Shown: positions 13,174-27,160 of the stretch, in pieces
How positions within the stretch are numbered: the first letter of the stretch is position 1
Layout: each line of letters begins with the position of its first letter
Assembly: GCA_004154925.1 (NCBI GenBank)
Contig: QJNS01000209.1
Location: 62,001 to 126,000, forward strand
Length of the DNA stretch: 64,000 bases
Source: Monosporascus cannonballus
Lineage: Eukaryota > Ascomycota > Sordariomycetes > Xylariales
Reading direction: 5' to 3'
Translations under genes and position numbers: made by a program
The notes under the pieces: model-generated
Seen by the model: the letters and a program-made list of their open reading frames with translations, nothing else
What the model was told of the DNA's origin: nothing
Databases searched by the model: none

Positions 13174-14145
13174 AAACAGTTAATTTCGATAATATTTTAT
13201 TTGGGAATTACGATATAAGCTTAGGATTACCGTAAATATGCCAGTACGAAATCTTAATGAATAAAAGGATTAATTAAGAAAAGAATATTTTATAGGTTAC
13301 TAACGGATAAAAAAAATAAAATCTTAATATTCGATCGGTAATAGTAATAAATAGAGGCATAAGGTTACGATAAAACCTTATTATCTAAAAGGATAAAAGA
13401 TAAAAAAACGGACATCAAAGAAAAATATAACATAGTACTATTACTATCAAAACGAAATTAAAGCAATTAAATAACGATTTCAAATAATAGCTCCAAAAAT
13501 CAAAAAATCTAACTAATATGCAATTATAATATTACTGATATAAATAGCTTTTCACAAAAGACCTTGATACCAAATTACCAAAATATAGAGAATAGGATTA
13601 TAAAATAATTTCCAAAAAAGGATTTTCGACGAAGTTTTACATTATATACAAGCTTAACGGAAGCGAATCATATATTCTTAAAGAATACCTGGAAAATCGA
13701 TTACAAAAAGAATAGATTTAACCTTCGAAGTTACTCATAAGATATCTTATATTCTTTATATTAAAGAATACCCAAAAATTGCGATATATAGTTAATGATC
13801 GCTAACTGAATAATATTATCATTAAATATTAAATATTATTACACTTAATTATAAAAATAAAAAACCAATTTTATGGGGCAAAATAGTTTATAGTATTCGA
13901 TTTCCAACATTAATATAAGCTTATTAATATTAAAAAAGATACGAATAAAAATATTTTTTAAAACGAGATACGGATTATTTAAATATTCAGTTATGCCAAT
14001 AGAACTTACGAACGTACTGGCAACCTTTTAACGGATAGTAAATTATATGTTACCAAAATATCGCGATTTTTAATCATATGTTATTCCGATAACATTTTGA
14101 TTTTCTCGGAGACGAAAAAAATGAACATAAGATACGGTTATAAAG
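13174..14145 (+). pseudogene. Copy A continued: protease end to mid-RT
   Basis: The sequence directly right of copy B continues the protease of A, aligning with copy Z from about 320. It runs into the RT, whose active-site neighbourhood lies near 14090-14120 (the family's DDILIFSETKEEH). It stops at 14145, where the LTR of the next inserted complex begins. The matching continuation is at 25040. Confidence 0.85.
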
Positions 14146-14539
14146 TGTTATGACCCAACCAAAGAAGGGTCTCGGAGACGGTCACTTGGCAACTGAAACA
14201 GGGCCTCAGTGGGTCGGAATTACGTGATATGGATCCGGAGTGATCTAAGGGATCTAACGGGATCCATGCAGTTATCCGATATAGATCCGAAGTGATCGAA
14301 GGGATTTAACGGGATCCATAAGATAATATATACGTTCCTTATTTCCATAGGTTAGATAGCTTTAGATTGTAATGTTTATTAATACTAATCGTTTGTAATC
14401 CGCCTTTTGTATCTTTAGTATCAGAGACGTAATACGTTATTGTATTTATTATTTAAATTCCCACGATGTTCCTACTAATATAAACCTGTACGACTAAGGT
14501 TTAATAATTAGTTAAACCCTTTAGGTTTTATACGTTACA
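14146..14539 (+). repeat. LTR type II, 5' end of element D
   Basis: A 394-bp LTR from TGTTATGACCC to TACGTTACA. Its U3 holds two copies of a motif with GATCCGGAGTGATC and AACGGGATCCAT, and is unlike the type I U3. It is paired with the LTR at 24594-25039, which shows the same U3 motifs in RIP-mutated form. Confidence 0.85.
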
Positions 14540-16400
14540 AACTTTTGTTCAAAAGTACTGTCGGACTTTAAGTAATATTTAATATTGTTAAAATGTCGAC
14601 CAGCATTTAAGAAACTCTTATTTAGCAGTTTTAGGTTCGAATTCGGGAACTGGAGAAAAAAATCCGATAAATTAGGGTTACGTTACATGCCTAAGCTTTT
14701 TTTGTCCGCATAAAGCTTAAAAAGCCGGAGCCCTATAACAAGAAGGGCAACCCTTAGATTTTCTTGATTTAGACACGAATTTGCCTTTGTTTTTTAAACC
14801 TTAGTAACCTAACGGATAAGGTATAACAGTAGAAACATACCTAACGGGAAACACGGCTAATTAATTTGAACCTATTATAAGAAATTTTTTAAAAATAAGA
14901 AAATTAGATAAAAATGATTTTATTAATAAGATAGTTTTTATTTTATATTAATTTCGAAAATAAAATACGCGATAAGTTCGGTAATTTAGATAAAAAACGA
15001 TTTGCGACCTAATAATCTTCATAATTCCGACAGAAAAGATTTGCGTTTATATATGCTGTAACCTTTAAAAGCCTTACGGCTAAGGCCGGACAAAAAAATA
15101 ATAAAGCCGATGTTTTTATTAACATATTTTATAAAAAATTAAAGGATAATATAAAAGATAAAATTATTCGGATTAAACGATTAATTATTTTAGGCCGATA
15201 TATTACAAAGGTAATTAAGATCGATAATTGACAGTTTGAAAAATAAAAGAAGAAAAAGGGATAATATGCTTTACGATTAAAGTATAATAAGCCCAACCAG
15301 GGGAAGAAACGAGACGCACCCTTTACTTCTTACGGAATAACGCTAGGACTTATGGAACTTGGCGTTATTTACCGATAAGATTAAAGCCAGATTAAGTGAT
15401 TTAATTGTGGCAAAATGGGATATAAGGCTTATAAGTGCAAAAAGCCCAAAAAGCCCAAAAAGCTACAATAAGAGATATGGATACTTGTACCGGAAGGACA
15501 ATCTAGGAACAACTAAAGAAATGATAGCAAAGTTATTAACATAATTTAAACCAAGTACGTACTAAGTTCCTTATAGCAGGAAGTCCAGCAGGAACTATTA
15601 CGATAAGAAATTTAACAAAAAATACGCGAAGTTAAAAGGTTGGTTTAATAGGTATTACGAATATAATAAGAAATATTATAAGGATAACTATACCAATACC
15701 AGGATTGGAGGGAGAAAATCTATTTAGGAACCCCTCATTAATACGGTAAAATACATGCCATATATTATCGACGACGAGAATATCCCGATTACGAAAAATA
15801 AAAATAATATATTTATAGACGGATTATTTACATGTTTTATAAAAGGTTTAACCTTTTAAACCGTACCGGAAATAATAAAAATAATAAATAATAATCTCGA
15901 TATTTTCGATTTATAACCTTAAAAAACGTTTAGCAACTGGCCGAAACAAAAAGGTTGGCCCGAACAAAAGTAATGCCCGTAAAAAAACTTTTTTTGTTAT
16001 TATCAATAATATAATTACCAAACAGAATAAAGGTTAACCTAACGTATAATGGAAAAGCATTACCAGAAAACAATTACAAATCTTTATTTTCAGTTGGTAT
16101 TTATTATAAACTTTTACAAAAATATTTATTAAAGAAAAAATACGTTAATTTATAAAAGATTTCTGGAACGATATTTAGGATAACATATAATGGAATGTAA
16201 TTATAAATATAAGAGAACAATTTAGTCGATAAGAAAAGAAATTGCAAAAGACTTAGAAACAATTAATACGACTTAAAGGAACAATATGTTAGCAATAACA
16301 ATAAATACAATAATTTAACGCGTTAAACGAAAAAACATAAGCAAAATTCGATAAATTCGAATAGGAATTAAAAGAAAAAGGTTATTTGTATAAAAGCCGA
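14540..16400 (+). pseudogene. gag relic of element D
   Basis: A gag reading follows the LTR. A capsid-type part lies at about 14780-15250 (including VETYLTGNTAN and FEPII). A nucleocapsid knuckle lies at 15397-15438: second Cys at 15406, Gly-Lys, His position Tyr, last Cys at 15436, with TGA in place of the first Cys. The short ATG-initiated frame at 15359-15544 that overlaps it in another phase is not the gag frame. Between 15700 and 16400 lies a spacer homologous to 5480-6138 of copy A. Confidence 0.8.
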
Positions 16401-19400
16401 AAGATAATAAAACCTAAAGAAATTAAAAAAAAAATTAAAAAAAGCTTTAAACGTAACGATAAGAAACGTTAACGACCTTATTATTTTGGAAATACGAATT
16501 AGAACGTATTGATATATTGCAATAATAAATTACGGAACTTTAGGCGGGAATTATATTGTATCAAATATGGTTAAGAAGTTTAAATTACCATGGAAATATA
16601 AGTTAAAACTTTATATAATAGCGAATACCGGAAGTTAAAAATTTCTTTACGATAACGGAAAACTTACACGCGAGATTAATTACTTCCAGATTTTTGTTTA
16701 AAAATGACATTAAATAATTAATTTCGATATCGTTTTATTCGGGAATCACAATATGATCTTAGGATAATTATGGATACGCCAGTATAAAGTTTTAATTAAT
16801 AGCGGAATTAACTAGGTAAAGTTCGTTTTATTGTTTATTAATAAACGAAAAAAAGAAAAATTTAGATCTTAATATTCGATCGATAATAATAACGAATACA
16901 AGCAAAGGAATCCGCTAAAAACCTTATTACCCAAAAGAACAAAATATAAGAAAAACGGGCATTAAAAATACGACATATTATTATTATCAAAACGAATTTT
17001 AAACAATGAAATAACGATTTAAAAGAATAAGAATAATAAAGTAAAAAGTTTAAAAAATATAATTAATATATTATTTTAATATTATTGATATAAATAGCTT
17101 TTTAAAAAGGAACTCGATATAAAATTATTAGAATATAACGAATAAAATTACGAAATAAAACTTAACGAAGGATTTTCGACAAAGTTTTACCTTATCTATA
17201 ATTTTAACGAAAACGAACTACGTATTTTCAGAAAATGCCTGGAAAATCGGCTACAAAAAGGATAAATTCGACCTTCGAAATTATTAGAAGGATATCTTAT
17301 ATTTTTCGTACTTAAAAATATTGAAAAATTACGATTTATGGTTAACTAACAGTAACTAAATAACGTTAGTATTAAAAATTAAATATTACTGCCCCGATTT
17401 ATAAAAATAAAAAACCGATTTTACGGAGCTAAATAATTTATAATATTCGATTTTAAAAATAAATATAATCTTATTAAAAGTTGAAAAAATAGGGATAAAA
17501 AATAACTTTTAAAATAAAATACAGATTATTTAAATATTTACTTCCGTTAATAGGATTTACGAAGGTACTAAGAACTTTTTAGCAAATAATAAATTATGTA
17601 TTACGAAAATACCTTAATATTTTCTTTATTTATTATCTCGACGAGATTCTTATTTTTTTAAAAATAGAAAATGGAGACGTAAGATACGTTTATAAGGTTT
17701 TTAAGTTTAATAGGACGTAAGTTATTTCTTAATACAAAAAAAAGTTAATTCCAGATATAAAACAATAAAATATATAGGATATATTATTACCTTAAAACAT
17801 ATTAAAATAGACTTTAAGAAAATTGCTGCAATTACAAAATGGTAAACGCCAATAATAATTAAGGAAATATAGGCATTCCTTGAATTTATCATTTATTATA
17901 GGAAGCTTATTCGAAATCTTAGCAAAATCGTTATACCTTTATGAAATTTTACGAAAAAAAAAGAATTTAAATAAACGCCAAAAACGGAAAAGATATTTCA
18001 AAATATTAAGAATATAATTATTAGCGAATCAATATTAATTATGTACGATTTAAACCGTCTTGTTAAGTTAAAAACCGATATTTCGGATTATATATTAAAT
18101 CTAATAATCGGATAACAAAATAATTACGGCAAATTATACCTTAATATATTTATTCCCTATAATTAAAAGGAACCGAACTTAATTACGGCATTCCAAACAA
18201 GGAATTTACAGCTATTATTATAGCATTCCGGAAATTTAGGCATTTTTTAAAAAAAGGTTTGTACCAAATCAAAGTTTATACGGATTATTTAAATTTAATC
18301 CGATTTATTACGATTTAAGAATTTATAAAACGATAATTTCGTTACGCGGAAAAATTGGCGAATTTTAACTTCTTTATTATTTGTAAAAAATATCAGAACA
18401 TAATAAAGCAAATATTTTAAATAAGTAATTAAACCTCGAAAGAAAATTCGTTAAAATTAGTTATATAATTTTTAATTTTACCCTAAAAAATATTTATACT
18501 TATAACAAATTGCGACAATTCGAATAACACCTTTAAATATATATTAAAAATTTTAGCAATACAATAACGGCCTCCTAGAAAACGAAAAAAACAAATAAAA
18601 TGTAAATTTCAAAAGATTACCAAAAGGATTTAGTACGGAAAATATATGCATATTAATTTTACGGATAACCAAAGATTTATAAAACCTTAAAATAATTTAA
18701 ACGTATATATTCCTTTTCTAAAATAAAATCAACAATGCACAAAATTATACGGCAATACGATATTTGCGCTAAAACGAAAATTTGATAACATAAATTATAC
18801 GAAAAGTTATAGCTATTACGAGTAGCAAAACGGCCATAATATTTAATTATATTCGATTTTATTATTAAGCTTTTTATATCAAAAGGTCCAGCTACGGAAA
18901 TATATTACGATAGTATTTTCGGAATCGTCGACCGATTTACGGAATCTTCCTATTTTTTACCATATTAAGAAAATACACATACCGAATAATTAGCATATAT
19001 ATTTTTAACCAAGTTTTTACCATATACAAATTATTAATAATATTATGTTGAATAAACGATTAATAGTTGTATTAAAGTTTTTATAAAACCTAATAATATA
19101 AATGTGTTTAAATTATAAACTTTCTAGCATATTTAAATTTTAAACAGATAAATAAAATATAGAAGCTAAATTTGAAACACTTGCTTACGACATTATATTA
19201 ATTATGAACAAAATAATTAAGGTAAAAAATTACTAATTATACAATTAATTTATAATACTAGTTATTACGAAAAGATTAAAATAATATTTGCAAACGAAAA
19301 TTTTGGCTTTAATTTAAAAGTTTATAAAAAACATATAATAACGGTGTAGTTAATATTTAAAAAATCCTTATATTAAAATACTTACAATATTTATATTAAG

Positions 19401-19870
19401 AAATAAAAATAAAATAAAAATTCGAGCGAAATTAAATGAATAAATATTATAATTAGAAAAGGTTAAAGGGATTAATTTTCGAAAAAGGGAAAATGTTTTT
19501 CCTTATTACCAACAACATCTCAATAAAACAGCCTAATAAAGAAATCGATTTTAAATATATTGGTCTATATTAAATTATCAAAAAAATCTTAAAAAATAAT
19601 TATAAATTAAAACTTTTATCAAAAATTCAATTTCATTTAATTTTTTACGTGTTTTTATTCGAATTAATAACCATATAATTAAAGTATAGACGGCATAAAA
19701 TAACGTGGAAATAAAAAACAAATAAATATACGAAATAAAGAAAATTTTCTATATGCGAAAATAAAACGAATTTACATAGTACCTAATTAAGTAGAAAAAA
19801 TACTTAAATTCCCAAAATACCTGAGAATCTGCCAAAAATCTCATTGGCGCCCAGCGCCTATTAAAAAATT
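16401..19870 (+). pseudogene. pol relic of the D/E chimera
   Basis: Protease (about 16500-16780), RT (about 17200-17720), RNase H (about 18020-18430), integrase (about 18640-19330) and chromodomain (about 19735-19870) follow in order. The RT active site near 17633-17650 reads Y-L-D-E. Somewhere in this stretch, most likely left of 16812, sequence of D gives way to sequence of E. The 5' LTR (type II) and the LTR that ends this unit (20551-20939, type III) differ, and the D pol resumes separately at 20940. Frames carry RIP-type stops throughout. Confidence 0.82.
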
Positions 19871-20461
19871 TCCACCAACAATAACGAGCACGTCCTAATT
19901 AACAGCCAATTAATCAGTAATCGGAATATTAGGCCAATCGGCCGCGATATATGCTAACGTAACAGCCGTAATAACAGCTTTTAATTGTTTTTATTCTTAA
20001 CGTTTTTACTTTTTTTAATTCGTCCAATAATTAAAATTTACATTATACCATAATAATGCCTTTCGAACAAATTAACGCCTTTTAATTAGGTAAAAGAATA
20101 AAACGAAAAAAAGCTTTATTTATTTTTTTTAATGTCGACGTTAAGCCTCAAAATAAAACTGTTAAAGTTTTAATAATCGTTTTTCGGTAAACGCTTTTTT
20201 ACATTTTAAACGTTAATACTTATAATAAATATTTTATAAGGAAAAAAGTGGTATGCTGGTATTATTACAAAATGGATTTCGATTAATATATTACTTATAT
20301 TTTAAAACGTTTTCCATTATTTTATTCCTTATGTTTTTCGAAACATAATAAAAGCAAAACATAATTTCGTACCCAAATTCGTTAAAGGCTTCTACAAGGT
20401 GAATATAACGAACGATAAAAAAACGAAAAACGTAACAAATTTTAAAAATACGAAACGACAT
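19841..20461 (-). pseudogene. Opposite-strand Zn2Cys6-like ORF of the D/E chimera
   Basis: A single minus-strand frame of 207 codons runs from ATG at 20459-20461 to TGA at 19841-19843. It overlaps the pol 3' end tail to tail. Residues 36, 39, 46, 55, 58 and 65 read Cys, Tyr, Asn, Tyr, Tyr, Cys, the spacing C-x2-C-x6-C-x8-C-x2-C-x6-C. Four of the six are Cys or one transition away from it. A Lys/Gln-rich helix-prone region and a conserved hydrophobic block (LKAVITAVTLA) follow; the latter recurs in element I as LEAVVIAVTLA. About a dozen internal stops are TAA or TAG, as expected from RIP on Gln codons. Frame length and layout agree with the copy at 50221-50829. Confidence 0.62.
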
Positions 20462-20550
20462 AATGAAAAGCAAAAAAAAGGATATTTACCAAGCGAAAAA
20501 AAGAAAAAAAAAGAAATCGTAAGGGCAAGATTTTAAGAAAAAAGAGATCG

Positions 20551-20939
20551 TATTACGACTTAACAAATTGCGGCCTTAAGAAACGGTCAAATAAAGATTA
20601 TACGAACTACCTTATGGGTTATACAACGGTAATTATTATTAAGCTAATAATCAGAAATAATCAAAGGGGATCGTAAGCGATCATAATTATTGCCAGGCGT
20701 ATAATTATAAGAAATTAAGCTATAAAAGAGAAGGATATATACGCTTATTATTTCCATAGTTCAAATAGGTTTAACTTACAACACTTATTAATACTAATCG
20801 TTTGCAATACGCTTTGGCACCTTTGGTATTAAGATATATAACTAAGTTATTCCAATGCTATAAAGTCACATAAGACTCCTATTAACATAAACCCGTACGA
20901 CTAAGATTTAATAGTTAGTTAAACTACTTAGCCCTCATA
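20551..20939 (+). repeat. LTR type III, 3' end of element E
   Basis: A 389-bp LTR from TATTACGACTT to CCCTCATA. Its first 36 bases resemble type I, and the rest of U3 differs from types I and II and resembles the LTR at 27793-28127. Immediately to its right the pol of D resumes in the protease-RT linker. Confidence 0.78.
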
Positions 20940-23900
20940 CCAAGTAAAATTTATTTTACACCTTATTAACAAAAAAAGAATTTAAAATCTTAATATTCGA
21001 TTAATAATAACGACGAAAGCAAATATAAAAATACTATAAAAAGCATATTACCTAAAGAAACAAAATATAAGGAAACAAATAGGCATTAAAAAAACGACGT
21101 ATCTTTATTATTATCAAAATAAAATTAAAGCAATTAAATAACGATTTGGAATAATAATAATAACTTAAGGAATTAGAAAATCTGATTAAAATGTTATTAT
21201 TATACTATATATATAAATAGTTTTTTAAGAAAAAGCTCGATACGAAATTATTAGAATATAGCAAATAAAATCATAAAATAATTCTTAAAAAAAGATTTTC
21301 GGCGACCTTTTACTTTATTTATAACTTTAACGAAAATAAATTACGTATTGTTAAAAAAATATCTCGAAAATCGGTTACAAAAAGGATAAATTTAATTTTC
21401 AAAGTTATAAACAAATTACTGAATATTTTCCGCACCTAAAAAATATTAAAAATTACAAGTTATAATTAATTATTAATAATTAAATTATATTATTATTAAT
21501 AATTAAATTATATTATTATTAAATATTAAACGGTATTACCTTTAATTATAAAAATAAAGAATTAATTTTACGAAATGAAATAATTTATAATAATAGATTT
21601 TCAAAATTAATATAATTTTATGAGAATTAAAAAAATATACAAATAAAAAATAATTTTCAAAACGAAATATAAATTATTTAAATATTTGGTAATATTAATA
21701 AGATTTACGAACGTACCAATAATCTTTTAATGCATAAAAAAGCATATATTACCGAAATACTTCAACATTTTCGTTGTATATTATTTCGACGATATTCTTA
21801 TTTTTTAAAAAACAAAAGAAATACATGTAAAATACGTTTACAACATTTTTTAACTTTTACAAAACGTAAAACGATATATTAACGCAAGAAAATTAATTTT
21901 ATAAATAAAAAATAAAATATTTAGAATATATTATTATTTTAAGTTATATTAAGTTAGATTCTCAAAAAACCGGTATAAATAATAAAAAAGAAATGTTAGG
22001 GATAATTAAGAAAATATAAATATTCTTTAAATCCGTTAATTATTATATAAAGTTTATTCGAAATCTTAATAAATAATTCTACCCTTAGCGAATTTTACAA
22101 AAAAAGAATTTAAATAAATGCTTAAAATAAAAAAACATTCCAGAAAATTAAGGACATAATTGTTAACGAATTAATATTAATTATGTATAATTTGAATTAC
22201 TCCGTCGAATCAAAGACTGATATTTTTAATCATATATTAAACGTAATAATCGCATAATAAAATAATGAAGGGAAATTATACCTTATTACATGTTTTTTTA
22301 TACAAATTAAAAAAATCGAATTTAATTACGGTATTTCAGATAAAAGATTTATAATTATTATTATAGCATTTTGGAAATCTAGGTATTTCTTAAAAGGAAA
22401 TTTATATTAAATAAATATTTATACGGAATATTAAAATCTTACCCTATTTATTATAATGAAAAAAATTATAAAACAATAATTTCGTTACGTAAAAAACCTA
22501 ACGAATTTCGATTTCGTTATTATTTATAAAAAGGGTTTAAAAATAATAAAGTAAATATTTTAAACAAATAGTTAAACTTTAAAAAATTAATTAAAATTAA
22601 TTATATAATTTTCGATATTATTATGAAACATAATTTATATTTACGATAAATTGGGATTATTCGGGTAATACATTTCGATATATATTAAAAAATCTAATAA
22701 TATAACGACGGGTTTTTAAAGAATCAGAAAACGGATAAAAGAATATTCTAGAAAAATACAAAAAGGATTTAATATTAAAAATATACGAATATTAATTATG
22801 TAAATATCAAGGTTTTTATAAAAGCTTAAAAAAGTTTTAACGTATATATTTTTTTAAAAATAAAATTAACGATATAAAAAAATATACAATAATATAATAT
22901 CTGCGTTAAAACAAAGACTTAATAACATAACCTATACGGAAAATTACACTTACTATTAATCGCAAAAAGAGCATAATATTTAATTATATTTAAATTTATT
23001 ATTAAACTTTTTGTATTAAAGAATTTAACGATAAGAATATATTACGATAATATATTCGTAATTATTAATTAATTTACGAAACTTTTTATTTTTTATTTTA
23101 TTACGAATACATAAATACAAAAAAATAAGATATATATTTTTTAAATATATTTTTAATATATATATATTATTCAAAAAAATTGTTTTAAATAAAAATTTAA
23201 TATTTATATTTAAGTTATAATAAGGTTATATACCATAAATCGACTTAAATCACCATTTATCTAACATATTTATATTTTAAAAATTTATTTCCGATATTAT
23301 ATTAATTACGAATAAAATAATGAAGTTAAAAGATTATTAACCGTATAGCTAACTTATAATAGTAGTTATTATGAAAATACCGAAATAACTTTAATATATA
23401 TAAATTTAAGTTTTCTTTCAAAATTTTATAACAAAAATGTAATAACAGTTTAATCAATATTAAAATAGCTTTTACGTTTAAATCATTATAATGATTATAT
23501 TAAAAAATAAAACTGGAATTAAAATTCGTATATAATGAAATAAATAAGTATTATAATTAAAGAAAGTTCAAAAAATTACTTTTCGAAAAAGGAAAAATAG
23601 TTTTCCTCGTTATTAAAAATATTTAAATAAAATAACCTTATACCAAACTCCATTTTAAATATGTTGGTCGATATAAAATTATAAATTAAACATTTTAGCA
23701 AACATTAAATTCTGTTTAATTTTTGTTATTCTTGTATTTAAATTAATAATAAATATAATTAAAATACAAATAATATAAAATAATGTAAAAATAAATAATA
23801 AATAAATAAACGAAATAAAAAGAATTTTCGATATAAAAAGTAATACGGATGTATTTAATATTTAATTAACTAAAACGTTTATCCGAATTCCGAAAATACT

Positions 23901-24593
23901 TAAAAATTTGCCAAAAATCTTATTAATATTTAATACTTATTAAACAATTTTTATTAATAAGAACGGGATTACCAGGAATAATTATATTTTAATTTACGAT
24001 TATAAAAAGACCAAAAAAATTAAAATATATAGGAAATATAATATAAGATTCGGGTTTTTAATATTTACGTCTTATTTTTAAATAATTAACTTTTTTTTAT
24101 TTTTTTATTTAGTTAAAAATTAAAAATTTTAATTAATTATTTTTAAACCTTTTTTTGCAGAATAAATTTTATTAAATACGAAAGTATTTCAAATAAAATA
24201 ATATCTTTTTTAAATCACGCGATACGGAGAATACCTTTTAAGAAATATTATAAAAGTATTAATAAATGGAAGATTTTTTTAATTATAAATATTTTATTTT
24301 TTTATTAATATTATTTAAAAAGATTATAAGAATTATCATAATAATTTGTTTTCAAAAATTATTATTAATAGCTTATTATACTGTTTAACAGCAGATATTT
24401 ATGATTAATTCGAAAATAAAATATATAAAACAGATTGTAAAATTAAAACTATCAATAAACAAAATTAAGGTTTCGTGTTTTTTTATAACTAATACGTTTA
24501 TAACTTTTAATAATTCTGCCGGACCTAATAATAAATAAAAAAGGAATTTACGAAAAAGTTTTTAAATGTAAAATTTAAAAAATAGGAAAACCG
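20940..24593 (+). pseudogene. Element D, 3' part of pol
   Basis: Starts in the linker before RT at a point homologous to 16812 and 412. RT lies at about 21310-21810, RNase H at 22170-22600, integrase at 22790-23400 and the chromodomain at 23810-23970. This copy is more strongly RIP-mutated than the E-derived pol to its left. The stretch 23970-24593 is the 3' region. I could not read a clear opposite-strand frame in it. Confidence 0.8.
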
Positions 24594-25039
24594 CATTATA
24601 ACTTAAGCAAAAAAAGGTTTCGAAAATAATTATTTACTAATTAAAGTAAGGATTGAATAAATTAAAATTACGTAATATAAATCTAGAATAGTTTAGACGA
24701 TTTAACGAAATCCATATAATTATTCGATATAAATCCGGAATAATCCAAAACATTTAACGAAATTCATATAATTATTCGACATAAATTCGAAATAATTCAC
24801 AATATTTAACGGGAATTATAAAATAATATATACGTTTTTTATTTTTATAATATAAAGAATTTTAATTTATAATATTTCATTATAATTAATTATTTGTATT
24901 ATAGCCTTTTATATTTTTAATAGAATAAACCTAATAGGTTATTATATTTATTATTTAAAGTCTTACAACATTTTTATTAATATAAATCTACATAATTAAG
25001 GTTTAATAATTAATTAAACTTTAAATTTTTATATAAACA
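24594..25039 (+). repeat. 3' LTR of element D (type II)
   Basis: About 446 bp. U3 shows the type II repeats in mutated form (three copies of a motif like TAATTATTCGATATAAAT). The left border is uncertain by a few bases because the expected TG terminus is mutated. The right border is placed where the RT of copy A resumes. Confidence 0.75.
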
Positions 25040-27160
25040 TTTTTAAATCTTATCAAACTTAATATTTTTTATAAATATGAAAAATATTAATTTTATATAT
25101 AAAAAATAAAATATTTAAAATATATTATTATTTCGGGTTATATTAAAAATAGTATTTAAAATATTATTGTAATTATATAATAATAAACGTTAATAATAAT
25201 TAAAAAAATATAAATATTTTTTAAATATATTCATAATTATAAAAAGATTTTTCTAAATATTAATAAATAATTATCCCTTTAAAAAAATTAATCAAAACCT
25301 TTTAATTAAATATTAAATATAAATAAATATTTTAAGACATTAAAAATATAATTATTAACGAAGTAATATTAATTATATATAATTTAAATTAATCTATTAA
25401 ATTAAAAACCAATATTTCGGATTACGAATTAAATATAATAGTTAAATAATAAAATAATAAAAATAAATTATATTTCATAATACTTTTTATATAAATTACA
25501 AAATATTAAATTTAAATATAATATTCTGAATAAAAGACTTATGGCCATTATTACGGTATTTTGAAAATTTACACGTTTATTAAAAAATATTTATATTAAA
25601 TTAAATTTTATTCGGATTATTAAAACTTTTTTCGATTTGTTATTGCCATGGAATTTACCAGAAAATAATTTCGTTATATGGAAATATTAATACATTTTAA
25701 TATCGTTAATATTTATAAACAAAATTTAAAAAATAATGAAATAAATATTATAAGTAAATAATTAAATTTCCAAAAAGAGCTAATTCAAATCATTTATATA
25801 ATTTTTAATATTATTTTTAAAAGATATTTAAATTTACGAAAAGGTATAATAGTTTAATAATAGAACAAGTATTTTTTTGAAAAAGAATTAACAATTTAAA
25901 TAAAATTTAAGTATTAAAAGGATATTACGAATTTTTAATAGCAAATATATACGAATATTATTTATATAAATATTTAAAAATTTATAAAAGTTTAAAATAA
26001 TTTTAATATATATATTTTCTACAACATAAATTTAATAGTATAAATATTTACACGGTAATATAATATTTATGCTAAAAGGCAAATTCGATAATATAAATTA
26101 TAGAGATAAATATCCATATTATTAATTCTAAATAATTATAAAACTTAATTTTATTTAATTTTATTATTAAATTTTATATATTAAGAAATCTTATTACAAA
26201 AATATATTACGAACATATATTTATAATCGTAAACAGATTTATACCATCTGAATATTTTTTTTATTATATTAAAAAATTTAATTATCGAATTAATAATATA
26301 TATTTTTTAAAAAATATTTTTAATATATATTAATTATTAATAAAAATCATAATAAATAAAAAATTGATATTTATATTTCAATATTAATAAAGTTTATAAA
26401 ATAAAAAGTAATTTAAATTATAAATTACTTAATATATTTAAACCTTAAATAAATAAAAAAATAAAACAAATAAACCAAATTTTAAAAATATATTTACGAT
26501 ATTACATTAATTATATATTAAATATTTAAATTAAAAAAGGATAAATGTTTGATTCATTTGTGATGCTAATTACTATAAAAATATTAAATTAATATTTATA
26601 AATATAAACTTTAAATTTATTTTAAAAGTTTATAGAAAAATCCATAATAACGGTTTAATACATATTAAAATAATTTTTAAGATTAAAATAATTATAATAA
26701 TCATATTAAAAAAAGGAAAATAAAATGAAACTTCGTACGGAATGAAATAAGCAAATATTATAATTAAAAAAAGGTTTAAAGAATTAATTTTTTACAAAAG
26801 GAAATTAACTGTTTTCGTTATTTAAAATATTAAAAAAATAACTGAATAAAAAAATCAATTTTAAATATATCGGTATATATAAAATTATTAGAAGAATGTT
26901 AGAAAATAATTATTAATTAAAGTTTTTATTAAAAATTAAATGTTTTTTAATGTTTTATGTTTACTTATTCGAATTAATAACAATTATACTTAAAATATTT
27001 GCGGTATAAAACGATATAAAAAAAACAAATAAATATATAAGATAAAATACTTTTCGATATATAAAAAAAATGCATTTACTTAAAACTTAATTAAATAAAA
27101 ACAATATGCGAATTTCAAAAACATAATAAAATCCGCCAAAATTCTTATTAACATATAACA
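25040..27160 (+). pseudogene. Copy A continued: RT end to chromodomain
   Basis: The sequence at 25040 continues the RT of copy A exactly where it broke at 14145, by comparison with copy Z at about 1290. RNase H follows at about 25360-25770, integrase at about 25960-26660 and the chromodomain at about 27010-27140. RIP decay is heavy. The join shows that 14146-25039 was inserted into A; a clear target duplication cannot be read. Confidence 0.8.

Noticed and set aside
14141..14145. Target duplication TAAAG for the insertion of element D
   Set aside because: The right flank at 25040 reads TTTTT; only a forced shift of the LTR end would give a similar sequence.
15359..15544. A 61-codon ATG-initiated plus frame over gag of element D
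   Set aside because: The gag frame with the zinc knuckle (15397-15438) runs in another phase through the same bases, so this is a shadow.
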